A stretch of DNA of 64,000 nt from Anaerococcus sp. Marseille-P3915 (GTDB lineage: Bacteria > Bacillota > Clostridia > Tissierellales > Peptoniphilaceae): contig NZ_LT984888.1 of assembly GCF_900258475.1 (NCBI RefSeq), positions 394,639-458,638 of the forward strand, in the 5' to 3' direction. Shown here piece by piece: positions 54,568-64,000 of the stretch. A program made the translations under genes and the position numbers. Numbering within the stretch: the stretch's first letter is position 1; each line of letters begins with the position of its first letter. The notes beneath the pieces are model-generated. The model had not been told where the DNA came from and did not search any database. It was given only the letters and a program-made list of their open reading frames with translations.

Positions 54568-55386
54568 ATGGATAATAATTACGACAAACTCAAAGAAAAT
54601 TTAAAAAAGGAAATCTTAGAAGAGCTTAGGGAAGATGAGCCAGAAGTAGCAGGCGAGGACTATGAGCCACTAAAACTTAGCCATGGGCAGAAATTCCTAA
54701 AAGGTTTTGACTATGCCTACGAGGGCCTAGTCTATGCCATAAACCACGAAAAGAACATGAAATTTCACATCTTAGCCAGCATTTTGGTCTTGGTGGGCTC
54801 TTTATTTTTCAGCCTATCAAGGGTTGAAATGATGTTTTTAGTTTTTGCTGTGGTCTTTGTCATTGCCCTAGAGCTTTTAAATACTGCCCTTGAAGAGGCG
54901 GTAGACCTAGCAAGCGGGGGCAAGTATTCTAAGCTTGCCAAGGCGGCCAAGGATGTATCTGCTGCGGCTACCTTTGTTGCAGCCATTAATGCCCTTTTTG
55001 TGGCATATCTGATATTTTTTGATAAGTTTTTAACTTTCTACGATTCAGTAATCCTAAGGATTGCCAGACGTCCTTCCCACCTTGCCCTAATTACCATTTC
55101 ATTAGTAATTATTTTGACAGTATTTTTGAAGGGAGTCTTCTACGAAGGCCACGGAACGGCCATGAAGGGCGGTTTTGTGTCAGGCCATACATCAGTAGCC
55201 TTTGCCCTGGCAACCATGGGAGTTTTTCTAATTGATGAGCCCCTTGTAAGGTTGATCCTAGGCGGCATGGCCCTAATAGTTGCAGAAAGCCGCTATGAGG
55301 CAGACATCCATTCGACAAAAGAGATAATAAGAGGAGCCATCCTTGGTATATCCATGGCCATGGCTATATTTGGGATATTTTCATGA
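54568..55386 (+). CDS. Diacylglycerol/undecaprenol kinase fused to a PAP2 phosphatase
   Basis: A 272-residue fusion. Residues about 45-155 form the DgkA-type kinase with three helices and the signature ELLNTALEEAVDLASGGKYSKLAKAAKDVSAAA. Residues about 165-272 hold the PAP2 phosphatase motifs: RRPSH, SGHTSVAFALAT and AESRYEADIHSTKEI. Thus the protein may both phosphorylate undecaprenol and remove the phosphate from the lipid, or recycle undecaprenyl pyrophosphate. It sits before cdd with an ATGA overlap. Confidence 0.88.
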   Translation: MDNNYDKLKENLKKEILEELREDEPEVAGEDYEPLKLSHGQKFLKGFDYAYEGLVYAINHEKNMKFHILASILVLVGSLFFSLSRVEMMFLVFAVVFVIALELLNTALEEAVDLASGGKYSKLAKAAKDVSAAATFVAAINALFVAYLIFFDKFLTFYDSVILRIARRPSHLALITISLVIILTVFLKGVFYEGHGTAMKGGFVSGHTSVAFALATMGVFLIDEPLVRLILGGMALIVAESRYEADIHSTKEIIRGAILGISMAMAIFGIFS

Positions 55387-55778
55387 CAGAGATAAAAGAT
55401 TTAATAAAAAGAACCATAGCCCTTAAAGAAAAGGCCTACACCCCCTATTCACACTTTAGGGTGGCAGCCGCAGTCAAGATGAAATCCGGCAAGATCTATG
55501 AGGGCATAAATATAGAAAATGCAGCCTATTCGCCAACCCTTTGCGCAGAAAGGTCAGCCCTAGCAGGGGCCATCAGTGCTGGCGAGAGGGAAATTGATAC
55601 TATAATTATAAATGGCGATAGCGAATATACATATCCTTGCGGGGTATGCAGGCAATTTATAAGAGAATTTGCTGATAAGGACACAAAGATAATAATTGCA
55701 AAGGATGAGAACTCATATAAGACCTATACAATCGATGAGCTCTTGCCATATAGCTTCAGCAAGGAGGATTTAGAATGA
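55383..55778 (+). CDS. cdd: Cytidine deaminase
   Basis: A 131-residue homotetrameric-type CDA that converts cytidine to uridine. Active-site segments are NIENAAYSPTLCAERSALAGA (with the catalytic glutamate of CAE) and YPCGVCRQ (zinc cysteines). Starts within the previous stop (ATGA) and overlaps era by four bases, as in many Firmicutes where cdd-era are adjacent. Confidence 0.96.
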   Translation: MTEIKDLIKRTIALKEKAYTPYSHFRVAAAVKMKSGKIYEGINIENAAYSPTLCAERSALAGAISAGEREIDTIIINGDSEYTYPCGVCRQFIREFADKDTKIIIAKDENSYKTYTIDELLPYSFSKEDLE

Positions 55779-56656
55779 AATCAGGCTTTGTATCGGTGGT
55801 AGGCAGGGCCAATGTGGGCAAGTCTACCCTTATGGAAAAGATTTTGAGGGAGAAAATCTCAATCATTTCCAACAAGCCCCAAACCACCAGAGATAAGATT
55901 AATATAATATACAACGACGATGATTCACAGATAATTTTTATAGACACACCAGGCATTCAAAAGCCAAGAAATATCCTCCAGGAAAGGCTACTTAGCTTTT
56001 CTAAGGAAAGTCTAAATGAGTCAGACCTGGTGACCTTTGTCGTAGATGATTCAAAAGAAATTGGCAGTCTTGATAGGATGATAATTGATGATCTTAAAAA
56101 TGTGAGAGTTCCAATAATATTACTTATAAATAAGACTGACTTACTTACAGAAGATGAGCTTTTTGACCTAGAAGACCTCTACGATGAGGAAGAGATTTTC
56201 GATGCAATATTAGGAATCTCAGCCCTTGATGATAAAAATATCGACAAGTATATCTCTCTAGTCAAAACATATCTGAAGGAAGGCCCAGCCTACTACGACA
56301 GGGAAATGATCACAGATAAGACCGAAAGGTTTGTAGTAGGAGAGATAATCAGGGAAAAAGCCCTAAGGCTTCTATCAGAAGAAGTCCCACACGGGGTAGC
56401 TGTAAGAATTGATGACTTCAAAGAAAGAGAAGATAAGGACCTAATTGACATCAGGGCTTCAATCATAATTGAGAAAAATTCCCACAAGCAGATAGTAATT
56501 GGCAAAAATGGCCAAATGATTAAGCAAATCGGCATGGATGCCAGAAAAGAAATCGAAAGCTTTTTGGCAAGCAAGGTCAATCTCCAGCTTTGGGTCAAGG
56601 TTGAAAAGGACTGGAGAAAGAAAGAAAAGTTGGTAGACCGCTTTGGCTACAAGTGA
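55775..56656 (+). CDS. era: GTPase Era
   Basis: A 293-residue GTPase needed for 30S ribosome assembly. G1 is GRANVGKST, switch region NKPQTTRDKI, G3 is DTPG, G4 is NKTD, and the C-terminal KH domain carries VIGKNGQMIKQIG. Overlaps cdd and recO. It follows ybeY closely, as in the classic phoH-ybeY-dgkA-cdd-era-recO order. Confidence 0.97.
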   Translation: MKSGFVSVVGRANVGKSTLMEKILREKISIISNKPQTTRDKINIIYNDDDSQIIFIDTPGIQKPRNILQERLLSFSKESLNESDLVTFVVDDSKEIGSLDRMIIDDLKNVRVPIILLINKTDLLTEDELFDLEDLYDEEEIFDAILGISALDDKNIDKYISLVKTYLKEGPAYYDREMITDKTERFVVGEIIREKALRLLSEEVPHGVAVRIDDFKEREDKDLIDIRASIIIEKNSHKQIVIGKNGQMIKQIGMDARKEIESFLASKVNLQLWVKVEKDWRKKEKLVDRFGYK

Positions 56657-57419
56657 TTTAAAGGATATAGAAGGCATCGTCCTAAGGGAGTTTAAATATA
56701 AGGAGGCCTCTAAAATTATCGAACTCTTCACCAAGGACTTGGGCAGGATTTCAATCAATTGCCAATCAGTTCTTAAGAAAAACTCCAAAAACCTAGGTCT
56801 TACCAATCGCTTCATCCTAGCCCACTACGACCTTTACAAGAGCAAAAAAGATTTTTACGGACTAAGGGAGGGCGTAATTGTAGAAGCCTTTCCCAAGTCA
56901 AGCAAAAATTTCGACATAATCTTATACAAATCAGCCATAGCCGACCTGCTTTTAAGGACAATCGACGCTATCCAGATAGAAACAGTTTACAAACTTCTAT
57001 TAAATAGCTTTATGGCCTTTGAAGAGGCTGATACTAATTTCATAAATATATTCTTGGCCTTTTACCTCAAATACGCATCCTTTTCAGGTTTTAAGCCCAA
57101 CTTTAAAACTTGCGGGATTTGCGGTAAAGATATAAGAGGCCACGGCCTTTATTTTTCACCAAGAGAGTCCTCGCTCATATGCGAGACTTGCAAAAACAAG
57201 GCAAAAGACAGCGTATATTTGACTCTTGAAGAATACAAATATTTTAATAAACTTCTTTACACAGAGTCAAAAGAATTAAAAAATATAAAATTAGTGGAAA
57301 ATTACGAAAAAATCGGCAAAATAATAATAGACTACACTCTTAAGAACCTAGATCTAGGATATTTTCCATCCGTCAAATGGGTCCTTAAGACACTCGAAAG
57401 GAATATAAATGTACTTTGA
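56643..57419 (+). CDS. recO: DNA repair protein RecO
   Basis: A 258-residue recombination mediator. The N-terminal OB-fold begins [29 protein letters not shown]; a four-cysteine zinc motif is present as CGICGKD and SLICETCKN. It helps RecA load on single-stranded DNA. The start is a TTG at 56643, inside the era end (14-base overlap); no ATG gives a complete OB-fold. Overlaps glyQ by 11 bases. Confidence 0.9.
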   Translation: MATSDLKDIEGIVLREFKYKEASKIIELFTKDLGRISINCQSVLKKNSKNLGLTNRFILAHYDLYKSKKDFYGLREGVIVEAFPKSSKNFDIILYKSAIADLLLRTIDAIQIETVYKLLLNSFMAFEEADTNFINIFLAFYLKYASFSGFKPNFKTCGICGKDIRGHGLYFSPRESSLICETCKNKAKDSVYLTLEEYKYFNKLLYTESKELKNIKLVENYEKIGKIIIDYTLKNLDLGYFPSVKWVLKTLERNINVL

Positions 57420-58290
57420 AGATTTAATTTTAAAACTAGAGGAGTATTGGAAAGAGCAAGGCTGCTCAGTAATGATTCCATACGACATAGAAAAGGGCGC
57501 AGGAACTATGAACCCTCACACCTTTCTTAGAGCTCTAGGACCAGAACCATGGAAGGTATGCTATGTAGAGCCTTCTAGAAGACCTGCAGACGGTAGGTAC
57601 GGCCAAAACCCAAACAGACTTTACCAACACCACCAAATGCAAATATTACTTAAACCAACCCCAGCCAATATTCAAGACTTATACCTAAATTGCCTAGAAG
57701 CCATTGGAATAGATCCAAAGGCCCACGACATAAGATTTGTAGAAGATAACTGGGAATCTCCAACCCTCGGTGCTTGGGGCCTAGGTTGGGAAGTGTGGCT
57801 AGATGGGATGGAAATCACCCAATTTACCTATTTCCAACAAGTAGGCGGAATCAACTGCACCCTAGAAAGTGGAGAAATAACTATAGGACTTGAAAGAATC
57901 TGCATGTACCTTCAAGATGTGGACAATGTCTATGACATCAAATGGTCAGAAAACTTGACCTATGGAGACATCTTCAAGACACCAGAATATGAAAACTCCA
58001 AATATTCATTCGAAGATGCAGATAACGAAACTCTAGAGACTTTATTTAATATCTACGAAAAAGAAGCAGGAAGACTCATAGAAGCAGGCCTTGTATATCC
58101 AGCCTATGACAATGTATTAAAATCAAGTCACACCTTCAACACACTTGATGCCAAGGGTGCTCTATCTGTTTCAGAAAGAAATCACTATATCAAAAGAGTA
58201 AGGGATATTTCAAGCCTAGTAGCAGAAAAATATATAGAAAAAAGAGAAGAAGAAGGCTTCCCACTCTTAAGAAAGGAAAAAGATGCATAA
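57409..58290 (+). CDS. glyQ: Glycyl-tRNA synthetase alpha subunit
   Basis: A 293-residue catalytic subunit of the heterotetrameric GlyRS. Family segments are [60 protein letters not shown] and [12 protein letters not shown]. Overlaps recO upstream and glyS downstream (eight bases), ensuring both subunits are made together. Confidence 0.98.
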   Translation: MYFEDLILKLEEYWKEQGCSVMIPYDIEKGAGTMNPHTFLRALGPEPWKVCYVEPSRRPADGRYGQNPNRLYQHHQMQILLKPTPANIQDLYLNCLEAIGIDPKAHDIRFVEDNWESPTLGAWGLGWEVWLDGMEITQFTYFQQVGGINCTLESGEITIGLERICMYLQDVDNVYDIKWSENLTYGDIFKTPEYENSKYSFEDADNETLETLFNIYEKEAGRLIEAGLVYPAYDNVLKSSHTFNTLDAKGALSVSERNHYIKRVRDISSLVAEKYIEKREEEGFPLLRKEKDA

Positions 58291-60346
58291 TTACCTATTA
58301 GAAATTGGTGTAGAAGAAATACCTTCAGCTTATGTCAAAAATACCAAGACCCAGCTAAGGGATAAATTTACAAGGCTTTTAGAAGAAAATAAATTCTCAT
58401 ACGAGGCCATTGAAATAGAATCCACACCAAGAAGATTTATGATCAAACTCGTAAATGTAGAAGAAAGCCAAAAAGAAGAAATTAAATCTGTAAGAGGACC
58501 AAGTGTAAAGATAGCCTATGATGAAAATGGCGTTGCAAGCAAGGCTCTAGAAGGATTCTTAAGAGGACAAGGGGCAAGCCTTGATGATGTGATTATAAGA
58601 GAAGTAAAGGGCGAAGACTATATCTTTGTAGAAAAGAAAGAAGAAGGCAAAAGCCTAGAAGAAGTTCTAAAAGAAGAAGTATTTGAACTAGTCAAATCCA
58701 TATCCTTCCCTAGATCAATGAGATGGGGCGGCAAGTCCATCAGATGGGCAAGACCAATCAGATGGTTTGTTTCTCTATTAGATGATAAAGTTTTATCTTT
58801 CGATGCAGATGGCATAGAAGTAGGAAATATCACCAAAGGCCACAGGTCCCTAGGCTCTGACCACATAGAAATAGAATCAATCGATACTTATGAAAAACAA
58901 CTAAAGGATAATTTCGTAATTCTAAGGGGTAAGGACAGACAAGACATCATCCAAAGAGGCCTTAATTCCCTAGCAGGCCAAGTAGGCGGCACCTACATGA
59001 AAGATGAAGACCTCCTAGATGAGGTGGTAAATATTGTCGAATACCCAACAGTCCTTGTAGGTGATATAGACCAAACCTACCTAAGCCTACCAAAAGAAGT
59101 AATTACCACACCAATGAAGGACCATCAAAGATATTTCCCAATCTTAGATGACAAAAACAAGCTCCTTCCATACTTTCTCCTAGTAAGAAATGGTGATGAC
59201 TACAAGAGTGAAAATGTAATAGAAGGAAATAAAAAAGTCCTAGTAGCAAGGCTAGAAGATGCAAAATTCTTCTACGATATAGACGCATCAAAGCCACTAG
59301 AATCTTATTTGCCAGAGCTAGATAAGTTAGTATTTTTCGAAGGTCTTGGCACCATGGCCCAAAAAACTCAAAGACTAGTAGATTTAGCAGAAAGATACCA
59401 AAAAGAACTAGGCCTAGGCAATGACATCATAGAAGATGCCAAAAGAGCAGCCAAGCTTTCAAAGGCAGACCTAGTCACAAAAATGGTAGTAGAATTTACC
59501 GAGCTTCAAGGAACCATGGGCGCAATCTATGCCCAAAACTCTGGCGAAAACCAAAGGGTAGCAGAAGCAATCAAAGAGCAATATCTGCCAAAGGGAGCAA
59601 GCTCAGACCTACCAAAATCAGTAATAGGTATCCTCCTATCAATAGCAGATAAGATGGATTCTATTGTAGGCCTTTACGCTATAGAAAAATATGTCACAGG
59701 ATCAAAAGACCCATTCGGCCTAAGAAGGGCAGCCCTTGGAATAATAAATATAATACTTGCAAATGGTATAGACGTAGACCTAAGAAAGCTAATCTCAGAA
59801 GCCCTCCTAGTCTACACAGAGGTAAATGCCCTAGCCTTTGACTATGACACAACTCTAGACAAAACCCTCGCCTTCATCAAAGACAGGCTCAAAAACAAAC
59901 TTTTAGATGATGGTTATAGGTATGATATAGTAAATGCTGTAGTAGATACAAATAATACCAACATTCTAAGAATGAGTGAAAAGGTAAAGGCAGTTACAGC
60001 CTTCATAGATGAAAATGAAGACGGCCTATCCTACCTAATCAGGATAAATAACCTAGCCAAAGACACAGGAGCTGACCTAGTAAAGGCAGACCTACTACAA
60101 ACAGACCTAGAAAGAAGTTTCTATGAAACCATATCAAATATCGATGAGATAGCCCTAGTAAATGCTGCTGACTACAAAAAAGAGCTAGAAAATATTCAAG
60201 CCACAGCCTTAGTCGGTAATGAATACCTAGACAAGACCATGATAAATGATGAAAACGAAGAAATCAAAAACAACAGATTAGCTATGCTAAATCAAGTACA
60301 AAAGAGGATAGCTAGGATATTTGATATATCACAAATAGTAAGATAG
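58283..60346 (+). CDS. glyS: Glycyl-tRNA synthetase beta subunit
   Basis: A 687-residue beta subunit that binds the tRNA. Typical segments are [14 protein letters not shown] at the start, [36 protein letters not shown] and [16 protein letters not shown], with an HD-like region and C-terminal anticodon-binding helices. Full length. Coupled to glyQ. Confidence 0.97.
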   Translation: MHNYLLEIGVEEIPSAYVKNTKTQLRDKFTRLLEENKFSYEAIEIESTPRRFMIKLVNVEESQKEEIKSVRGPSVKIAYDENGVASKALEGFLRGQGASLDDVIIREVKGEDYIFVEKKEEGKSLEEVLKEEVFELVKSISFPRSMRWGGKSIRWARPIRWFVSLLDDKVLSFDADGIEVGNITKGHRSLGSDHIEIESIDTYEKQLKDNFVILRGKDRQDIIQRGLNSLAGQVGGTYMKDEDLLDEVVNIVEYPTVLVGDIDQTYLSLPKEVITTPMKDHQRYFPILDDKNKLLPYFLLVRNGDDYKSENVIEGNKKVLVARLEDAKFFYDIDASKPLESYLPELDKLVFFEGLGTMAQKTQRLVDLAERYQKELGLGNDIIEDAKRAAKLSKADLVTKMVVEFTELQGTMGAIYAQNSGENQRVAEAIKEQYLPKGASSDLPKSVIGILLSIADKMDSIVGLYAIEKYVTGSKDPFGLRRAALGIINIILANGIDVDLRKLISEALLVYTEVNALAFDYDTTLDKTLAFIKDRLKNKLLDDGYRYDIVNAVVDTNNTNILRMSEKVKAVTAFIDENEDGLSYLIRINNLAKDTGADLVKADLLQTDLERSFYETISNIDEIALVNAADYKKELENIQATALVGNEYLDKTMINDENEEIKNNRLAMLNQVQKRIARIFDISQIVR

Positions 60347-60355
60347 GAGGATTTG

Positions 60356-61192
60356 ATGGACGATGTTTTAACGATTGTGATAATAAGTGACTCCACCGGG
60401 GAAACAGCAATAAACTACATGAAATCAGTAACAAGTCAATTCCCAGACCTAAAAACAAGCATGAGAAGATTCTCAGACATAGTAGATACAGATGAAATAG
60501 ACGAGATTCTAGCCGACCTTCCATCCTATTCCATAATAGTCCAAACCCTAGCCAACAAAGAATTAACCCAGTATCTTAGATCAAGGGCCAAAGATCTAGA
60601 TATAACAGTCTTAGACATCCTATCATATGGAATCGATAAGTTTGAACAATTTACCGGCCATAAGGCAATTAGACAAAGAGGCCTCACCAGGACCCTATCA
60701 AGAAACTACTTCGAAATGATAGAAGCCATAGAATTTGCCATCCAATACGACGATGGCAAAGACTTCAGGGGCTTTCTAAAATCAGACATAGTCCTAGTAG
60801 GAGTATCACGCACATCTAAGACACCTACAACCATGATCCTAGCCACAAAAAATTTCAAAGTCTCAAACCTACCACTAGTGCCTGAGGCCAAACTTCCACA
60901 GGAGCTCTTTGAAGTCGACCCAAGAAGGATAATAGGCCTAATCATAAATCCAGACAAGCTCTCAGACATCAGAGAAACAAGGAGCAAGTCCCTAGGCATA
61001 GTTGGTGAAAGCAAATACTTTGACAAGGGAAGAATCGAAAGAGAGCTAGAATACGCCAAAGAAATATTTTCTGACCTAGACTGCAAAGTCATAGATGTAA
61101 CAGAAAACACAGTCGAACAAACAGCCACAGAAATTGTCCAATATTACTACGAGAACTTCCCAGAAGAAAAGGAAGTACGAAACTTAAATTAA
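60356..61192 (+). CDS. ppsR: Pyruvate, phosphate dikinase regulatory protein (DUF299)
   Basis: A 278-residue bifunctional serine/threonine kinase and pyrophosphorylase that switches pyruvate phosphate dikinase on and off by ADP-dependent phosphorylation. It starts with TIVIISDSTGETA and has the P-loop-like GVSRTSKTPTTM. The start is the ATG at 60356, with TAGGAGG upstream; a TTG three bases earlier is less likely. Next to glyS as in many Firmicutes, but ppdK does not follow in this window. Confidence 0.93.
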   Translation: MDDVLTIVIISDSTGETAINYMKSVTSQFPDLKTSMRRFSDIVDTDEIDEILADLPSYSIIVQTLANKELTQYLRSRAKDLDITVLDILSYGIDKFEQFTGHKAIRQRGLTRTLSRNYFEMIEAIEFAIQYDDGKDFRGFLKSDIVLVGVSRTSKTPTTMILATKNFKVSNLPLVPEAKLPQELFEVDPRRIIGLIINPDKLSDIRETRSKSLGIVGESKYFDKGRIERELEYAKEIFSDLDCKVIDVTENTVEQTATEIVQYYYENFPEEKEVRNLN

Positions 61193-61202
61193 AGGGGAAA
61201 CA

Positions 61203-62735
61203 ATGAAGAAAGAAAAAATCCTAGTCTTAAACTTCGGCGGCCAATACGACCAGCTCATAGTAAGAAGAGTAAGAGAAATGGGAGTCTATGCAGAACTTCA
61301 TGAGTGCGACACCAATCTCAGCGAAATCAACCTAGACAACCTAGCTGGTATCATCCTAACAGGCGGCCCACAATCAGTAAACGATAGCGAAAGCCCAAAA
61401 GCCGACAGCAAAATCTTTGACCTAGGCGTGCCAGTATTAGGCATCTGCTACGGCCACCAATACATAAATTATGTAAACGGCGGCACAATCGAAACACCAA
61501 ACTTAGCCGAATATGGCAAAACCGACCTAAAAGTAGATAAGGAAAGCTGCCTATTCAAAGACATTCCAGAAGAATCCATAATCTGGATGAACCACAAAGA
61601 TAGGGTAAAAGACCTAGCAGAAGGCTTTAGAGCAACAGCATCCACAGCCAACACAGACGTGGCAGCCATGGAAAACACAGACAGAAGCCTTTACTCAGTC
61701 CAATTCCACCCAGAAGTAGTCCACTCAGAATACGGCCAAAAAATCCTAGAAAACTTCGTCCTAGGAATATGTAAGGCCGAAAAAACCTGGAAAATGAAAG
61801 ACTTCGCCAAAGAAATCATAGCAGAAATCAAAGAAAAATACCAAGGCGAGAAAATGATCTGCGGCCTATCAGGCGGAGTAGATAGCTCTGTAGCAGCAAC
61901 CATAGTCTCAAAAGCCATAGGAGATAATCTCCAATGTATCTTCGTAGACCACGGTCTACTAAGAAAAGACGAAGCAAAATCAGTCATGGAAACCTACAAA
62001 GGCCTAGGCCTAAACGTCAAAATGGTAGACAAATCCAAAGAATTCCTAGACCTATTAAAAGGCGAATCCGACCCAGAAACAAAAAGAAAAATCATAGGCA
62101 ACCACTTCGTAGAAGTATTCGAAGAAGAAGCAAAAAAAATCGGCGGAGCTAACTACCTAGTCCAAGGCACAATCTACCCAGACGTAATAGAATCCGGCAA
62201 AGACAAAGCAAGCGTAATCAAAAGCCACCACAACGTAGGCGGCCTACCAGAAGACATGGACTTCAAAGGCCTAGTAGAACCACTAAGACTCCTCTTCAAA
62301 GATGAAGTAAGAGCCCTAGGCGAAGAAATAGGCGTCCCACACGACATGGTCTGGAGACAACCATTCCCAGGACCAGGCCTTGCCATAAGAGTAATAGGAG
62401 ACATCACAGAAGATAAACTAAGAATAGTAAGAGAAACCGACGCCATCCTAAGAGAAGAAGTCAAAAACTTCGGCCTAAACGAAAAAATCTGGCAATACTT
62501 CACCGTATGGACCCCAATCAAAACAGTAGGAGTAAAAGGAGATGCTAGAAGCTACGACAACGTAGTAGCAGTAAGAGCAGTCACAAGTACAGACGCCATG
62601 ACAGTAGAAGCAGCAAACCTCCCATACGAACTAATGCAAAAACTATCAAACAGAATGATAAACGAAGTAGAAGGAGTAGGCAGAATAGTCTACGACATAA
62701 CCAGCAAACCACCAGGAACAATTGAATGGGAGTAA
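61203..62735 (+). CDS. guaA: GMP synthase (glutamine-hydrolysing)
   Basis: A 510-residue enzyme that makes GMP from XMP, ATP and glutamine. The N-terminal class I amidotransferase has the catalytic GICYGHQ and YSVQFHPEVVHSE; the ATP pyrophosphatase domain has GLSGGVDSSVAA; the C-terminal dimerisation domain ends KPPGTIEWE. It starts ten bases after ppsR. A strong palindrome covering the stop codon follows. Confidence 0.98.
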   Translation: MKKEKILVLNFGGQYDQLIVRRVREMGVYAELHECDTNLSEINLDNLAGIILTGGPQSVNDSESPKADSKIFDLGVPVLGICYGHQYINYVNGGTIETPNLAEYGKTDLKVDKESCLFKDIPEESIIWMNHKDRVKDLAEGFRATASTANTDVAAMENTDRSLYSVQFHPEVVHSEYGQKILENFVLGICKAEKTWKMKDFAKEIIAEIKEKYQGEKMICGLSGGVDSSVAATIVSKAIGDNLQCIFVDHGLLRKDEAKSVMETYKGLGLNVKMVDKSKEFLDLLKGESDPETKRKIIGNHFVEVFEEEAKKIGGANYLVQGTIYPDVIESGKDKASVIKSHHNVGGLPEDMDFKGLVEPLRLLFKDEVRALGEEIGVPHDMVWRQPFPGPGLAIRVIGDITEDKLRIVRETDAILREEVKNFGLNEKIWQYFTVWTPIKTVGVKGDARSYDNVVAVRAVTSTDAMTVEAANLPYELMQKLSNRMINEVEGVGRIVYDITSKPPGTIEWE

Positions 62736-62759
62736 AAACATCGCAAGCGATGTTTTTAC
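62732..62759. terminator. Palindromic terminator overlapping the guaA stop codon
   Basis: GTAAAAACATCGC-AA-GCGATGTTTTTAC: 13-bp perfect arms. The left arm includes the guaA TAA (62733-62735). A and T runs allow termination in both directions. Confidence 0.8.
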
Positions 62760-62888
62760 GTCAGCCCCATATATCGAGCACGAAGTGCGAAGATAGATGG
62801 ATGGCTGCCCTTCTGCAGCGTAACGAAAAAGATGCGACCGAGTAGGGAGCATTTTTTTTGTGAAGTCGCTGAATGGGATTGAAAATCA
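62760..62888. other. Short structured intergenic stretch between guaA and ISL3
   Basis: Contains the hairpin GCAC-GAA-GTGC inside a longer CAGCC / GGCTG fold, and an ATGC / GCAT fold followed by eight T near 62842-62868. More GC-rich than the surroundings. No gene recognised; could be a small RNA or remnant. Confidence 0.4.
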
Positions 62889-62936
62889 GGCTCTTTGTCA
62901 AATCGTGTTGGTAATTAAAAATCAACTACATTCTTT

Positions 62937-62964
62937 ATCGGGGATAGAAATTTCTATCCCCGAT
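62937..62964 (-). terminator. Terminator of the ISL3 transposase
   Basis: 14-bp perfect palindrome (ATCGGGGATAGAAA and its complement) directly after the transposase stop codon. Confidence 0.8.
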
Positions 62965-62966
62965 TT

Positions 62967-64000
62967 TTAACTAGCAAATAAATTTCTTGAAATAAGTATT
63001 CTAGTTCTAAAATTCGCAAAATTCCTGTAACCAAACGCCACTCTCTTTAAAACCTTAATGTAATTGTTTATCCCCTCAATAGCACCATTAGAATACTCAA
63101 AATTAAATGAATTCTTAAGATAATCAATATATTCAAGGCAAGTATTAATAGATACCTGCATCTTAAACCCAACCCTATCCCTAAAATAAATCAAATGCTT
63201 TTTAAAAGACTCAAAATCTCGATTTTCAATATCTTGCCTAATAATCTGATAGCAAGTATAAGAGTCTTCTAAAACTTTATCAACTGAAATACTTTCATTA
63301 ACAACATCTAACTGAGAAATATACCTACCAGGGAAATGAATTTTCTTAGAAAGGACTGTCGAACTAAGCAACCTATAAGGTTTTAGAAATAGCTTCCAAT
63401 ATTTCTTAAGCTTCTTGTAATCTAAAGAATAAGTAGAAAAAGTCTTCATAGTATCAACTCTAATCTGATTAAAAGATCTAGAAAAAAGACCAACAATATG
63501 GAATCTATCAATAATAATCTTAGCATTTACAAATAACTCCTTAATCAAAGAAATATAGGGACTATACATATCAATACAAATAATCTCAACTTGATTTCTA
63601 ACAGATTTAGGAAAAGAAGAAAAATATCTTTTTAAAAAAGGTAATTGTCTATTCTCAACAATATCAACTATCCTTGCATTATCAGCATCACAATAAATAA
63701 AACTCATAGCACCTTTAGCATCTTTAGTTGATTTAAATTCATCAAAACATAGATGTTTAGGGAGTGTTCTAAAATCTACATTAAAATAATTATCAAATCT
63801 AGCTAAAAATCTAGCAACACTAGTAGTGGAAATGTTGTTATCCCTAGCAATATCTTTAATTGAAATTTTTTTAGTTAAATCAGCGAATATGTGTTTTTTT
63901 ACTTGATTAGAAATATTACAATGTTTATCAACTATTTTAGACTCAAGTAAGAAGTATTTATCACAAGATTTACAAAACATTTTCTGCTTCTTTAAATCAA
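62967..64000 (-). CDS. ISL3-family transposase (N-terminus beyond window)
   Basis: At least 344 residues. The visible part starts in the zinc-finger-like MFCKSCDKYFLLES region; the frame stays open upstream to the window edge (DLKKQK before the first internal Met), so the true start is outside. A helix-turn-helix ISIKDIARDNNISTTSVARFL follows, then the DDE region with LCFDEFKSTKDAKGAMSF, IICIDMYSPYISLI and the C-terminal SNGAIEGINNYIKVLKRVAFGYRNFANFRTRIL, typical of ISL3. Intact as far as seen. Confidence 0.93.
   Translation of the reverse strand, partial: DLKKQKMFCKSCDKYFLLESKIVDKHCNISNQVKKHIFADLTKKISIKDIARDNNISTTSVARFLARFDNYFNVDFRTLPKHLCFDEFKSTKDAKGAMSFIYCDADNARIVDIVENRQLPFLKRYFSSFPKSVRNQVEIICIDMYSPYISLIKELFVNAKIIIDRFHIVGLFSRSFNQIRVDTMKTFSTYSLDYKKLKKYWKLFLKPYRLLSSTVLSKKIHFPGRYISQLDVVNESISVDKVLEDSYTCYQIIRQDIENRDFESFKKHLIYFRDRVGFKMQVSINTCLEYIDYLKNSFNFEYSNGAIEGINNYIKVLKRVAFGYRNFANFRTRILISRNLFAS

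Larger units (their letters stand above)
62889..64000 (-). mobile_element. ISL3-family insertion sequence (partial)
   Basis: The left end is GGCTCTTTGTCAAAT (62889-62903), a typical ISL3 terminal repeat. The eight bases before it (GAAAATCA) are a likely target duplication. The other end lies outside the window. Confidence 0.85.

Noticed and set aside
56459-56815. 118-residue minus-strand open frame across era and recO
   Set aside because: Antisense to two recognised genes; no family features.
1-64000. CRISPR array, rRNA or tRNA genes
   Set aside because: No regularly spaced repeats, no rRNA-like conserved blocks and no tRNA cloverleaf with a TTC arm were noticed by eye; a program scan would be needed to be certain about tRNAs.

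Overview
The window looks like a chromosome segment of a low-GC, strictly anaerobic Firmicute of the Peptoniphilaceae type (Anaerococcus or a close relative). This is inferred from the AT-rich sequence, the clostridial-type hybrid cluster protein, an NAD(P) glutamate dehydrogenase, a giant acyl-CoA dehydratase activase-like protein, SufU-type Fe-S assembly and the split glycyl-tRNA synthetase. The species cannot be fixed from sequence alone.

Layout. 1-2.1 kb: end of a suf Fe-S cluster operon (SufD-like end, sufS, sufU, a small membrane protein). 2.1-6.5 kb: a DUF7309/DUF6930-like protein, a Fic gene broken by two compensating frameshifts, a folA/glutaredoxin-like pair and a two-gene chromate-type transporter. 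6.6-12.1 kb: a LacI-family regulator and the hexuronate operon uxuA-uxaC-eda-kdgK. 12.1-22 kb: a sugar locus with three Gfo/Idh/MocA oxidoreductases, a TIM-barrel isomerase/epimerase, a GPH symporter and a GH3 glycosidase, interrupted by an IS110 element. 22.0-22.5 kb: a GC-rich, highly folded region with its own minus-strand promoter-like box and intrinsic terminator, best read as a structured non-coding RNA. 22.5-31.3 kb: a second KDG-kinase-like gene, a YwaF-like membrane protein, a Crp/Fnr regulator and hcp, a glycosyltransferase, uxuB, and a GntR/DUF1648 pair. 31.4-38.6 kb: transketolase, DJ-1-like and Rossmann proteins, an IS1182-type element, msrB, an aminotransferase. 39-51 kb: the 1417-residue activase fusion, gdhA, an acetyltransferase, a DUF554 protein, an Mga-like regulator, and an XRE/DUF3169/ABC-2 exporter cassette. 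51.1-62.7 kb: a long dense run nfeD-floA-orf-phoH-ybeY-dgkA/PAP2-cdd-era-recO-glyQ-glyS-ppsR-guaA. 62.9 kb to the end: a partial ISL3 element.

How it works together. The first sugar region converts glucuronate to fructuronate (UxaC); UxuB, encoded 17 kb away, reduces it to mannonate; UxuA, KdgK and Eda then give pyruvate and glyceraldehyde-3-phosphate. Palindromic LacI/cre-like sites lie before the lacI gene, before the oxidoreductase operon and before uxuB, suggesting one regulon. The symporter, oxidoreductases, TIM-barrel protein and cytoplasmic GH3 enzyme probably import and process a glycoside, perhaps by a keto-sugar route, but the substrate is not identified. The hcp gene carries a GTAAC-N4-GTTAC site placed where a Crp/Fnr-type activator would act.

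The most notable unexplained items are the structured RNA at 22.04-22.30 kb, the three-oxidoreductase sugar cluster, and two large fold-back intergenic elements at 12.1 and 21.9 kb. No CRISPR array, rRNA or tRNA was seen.
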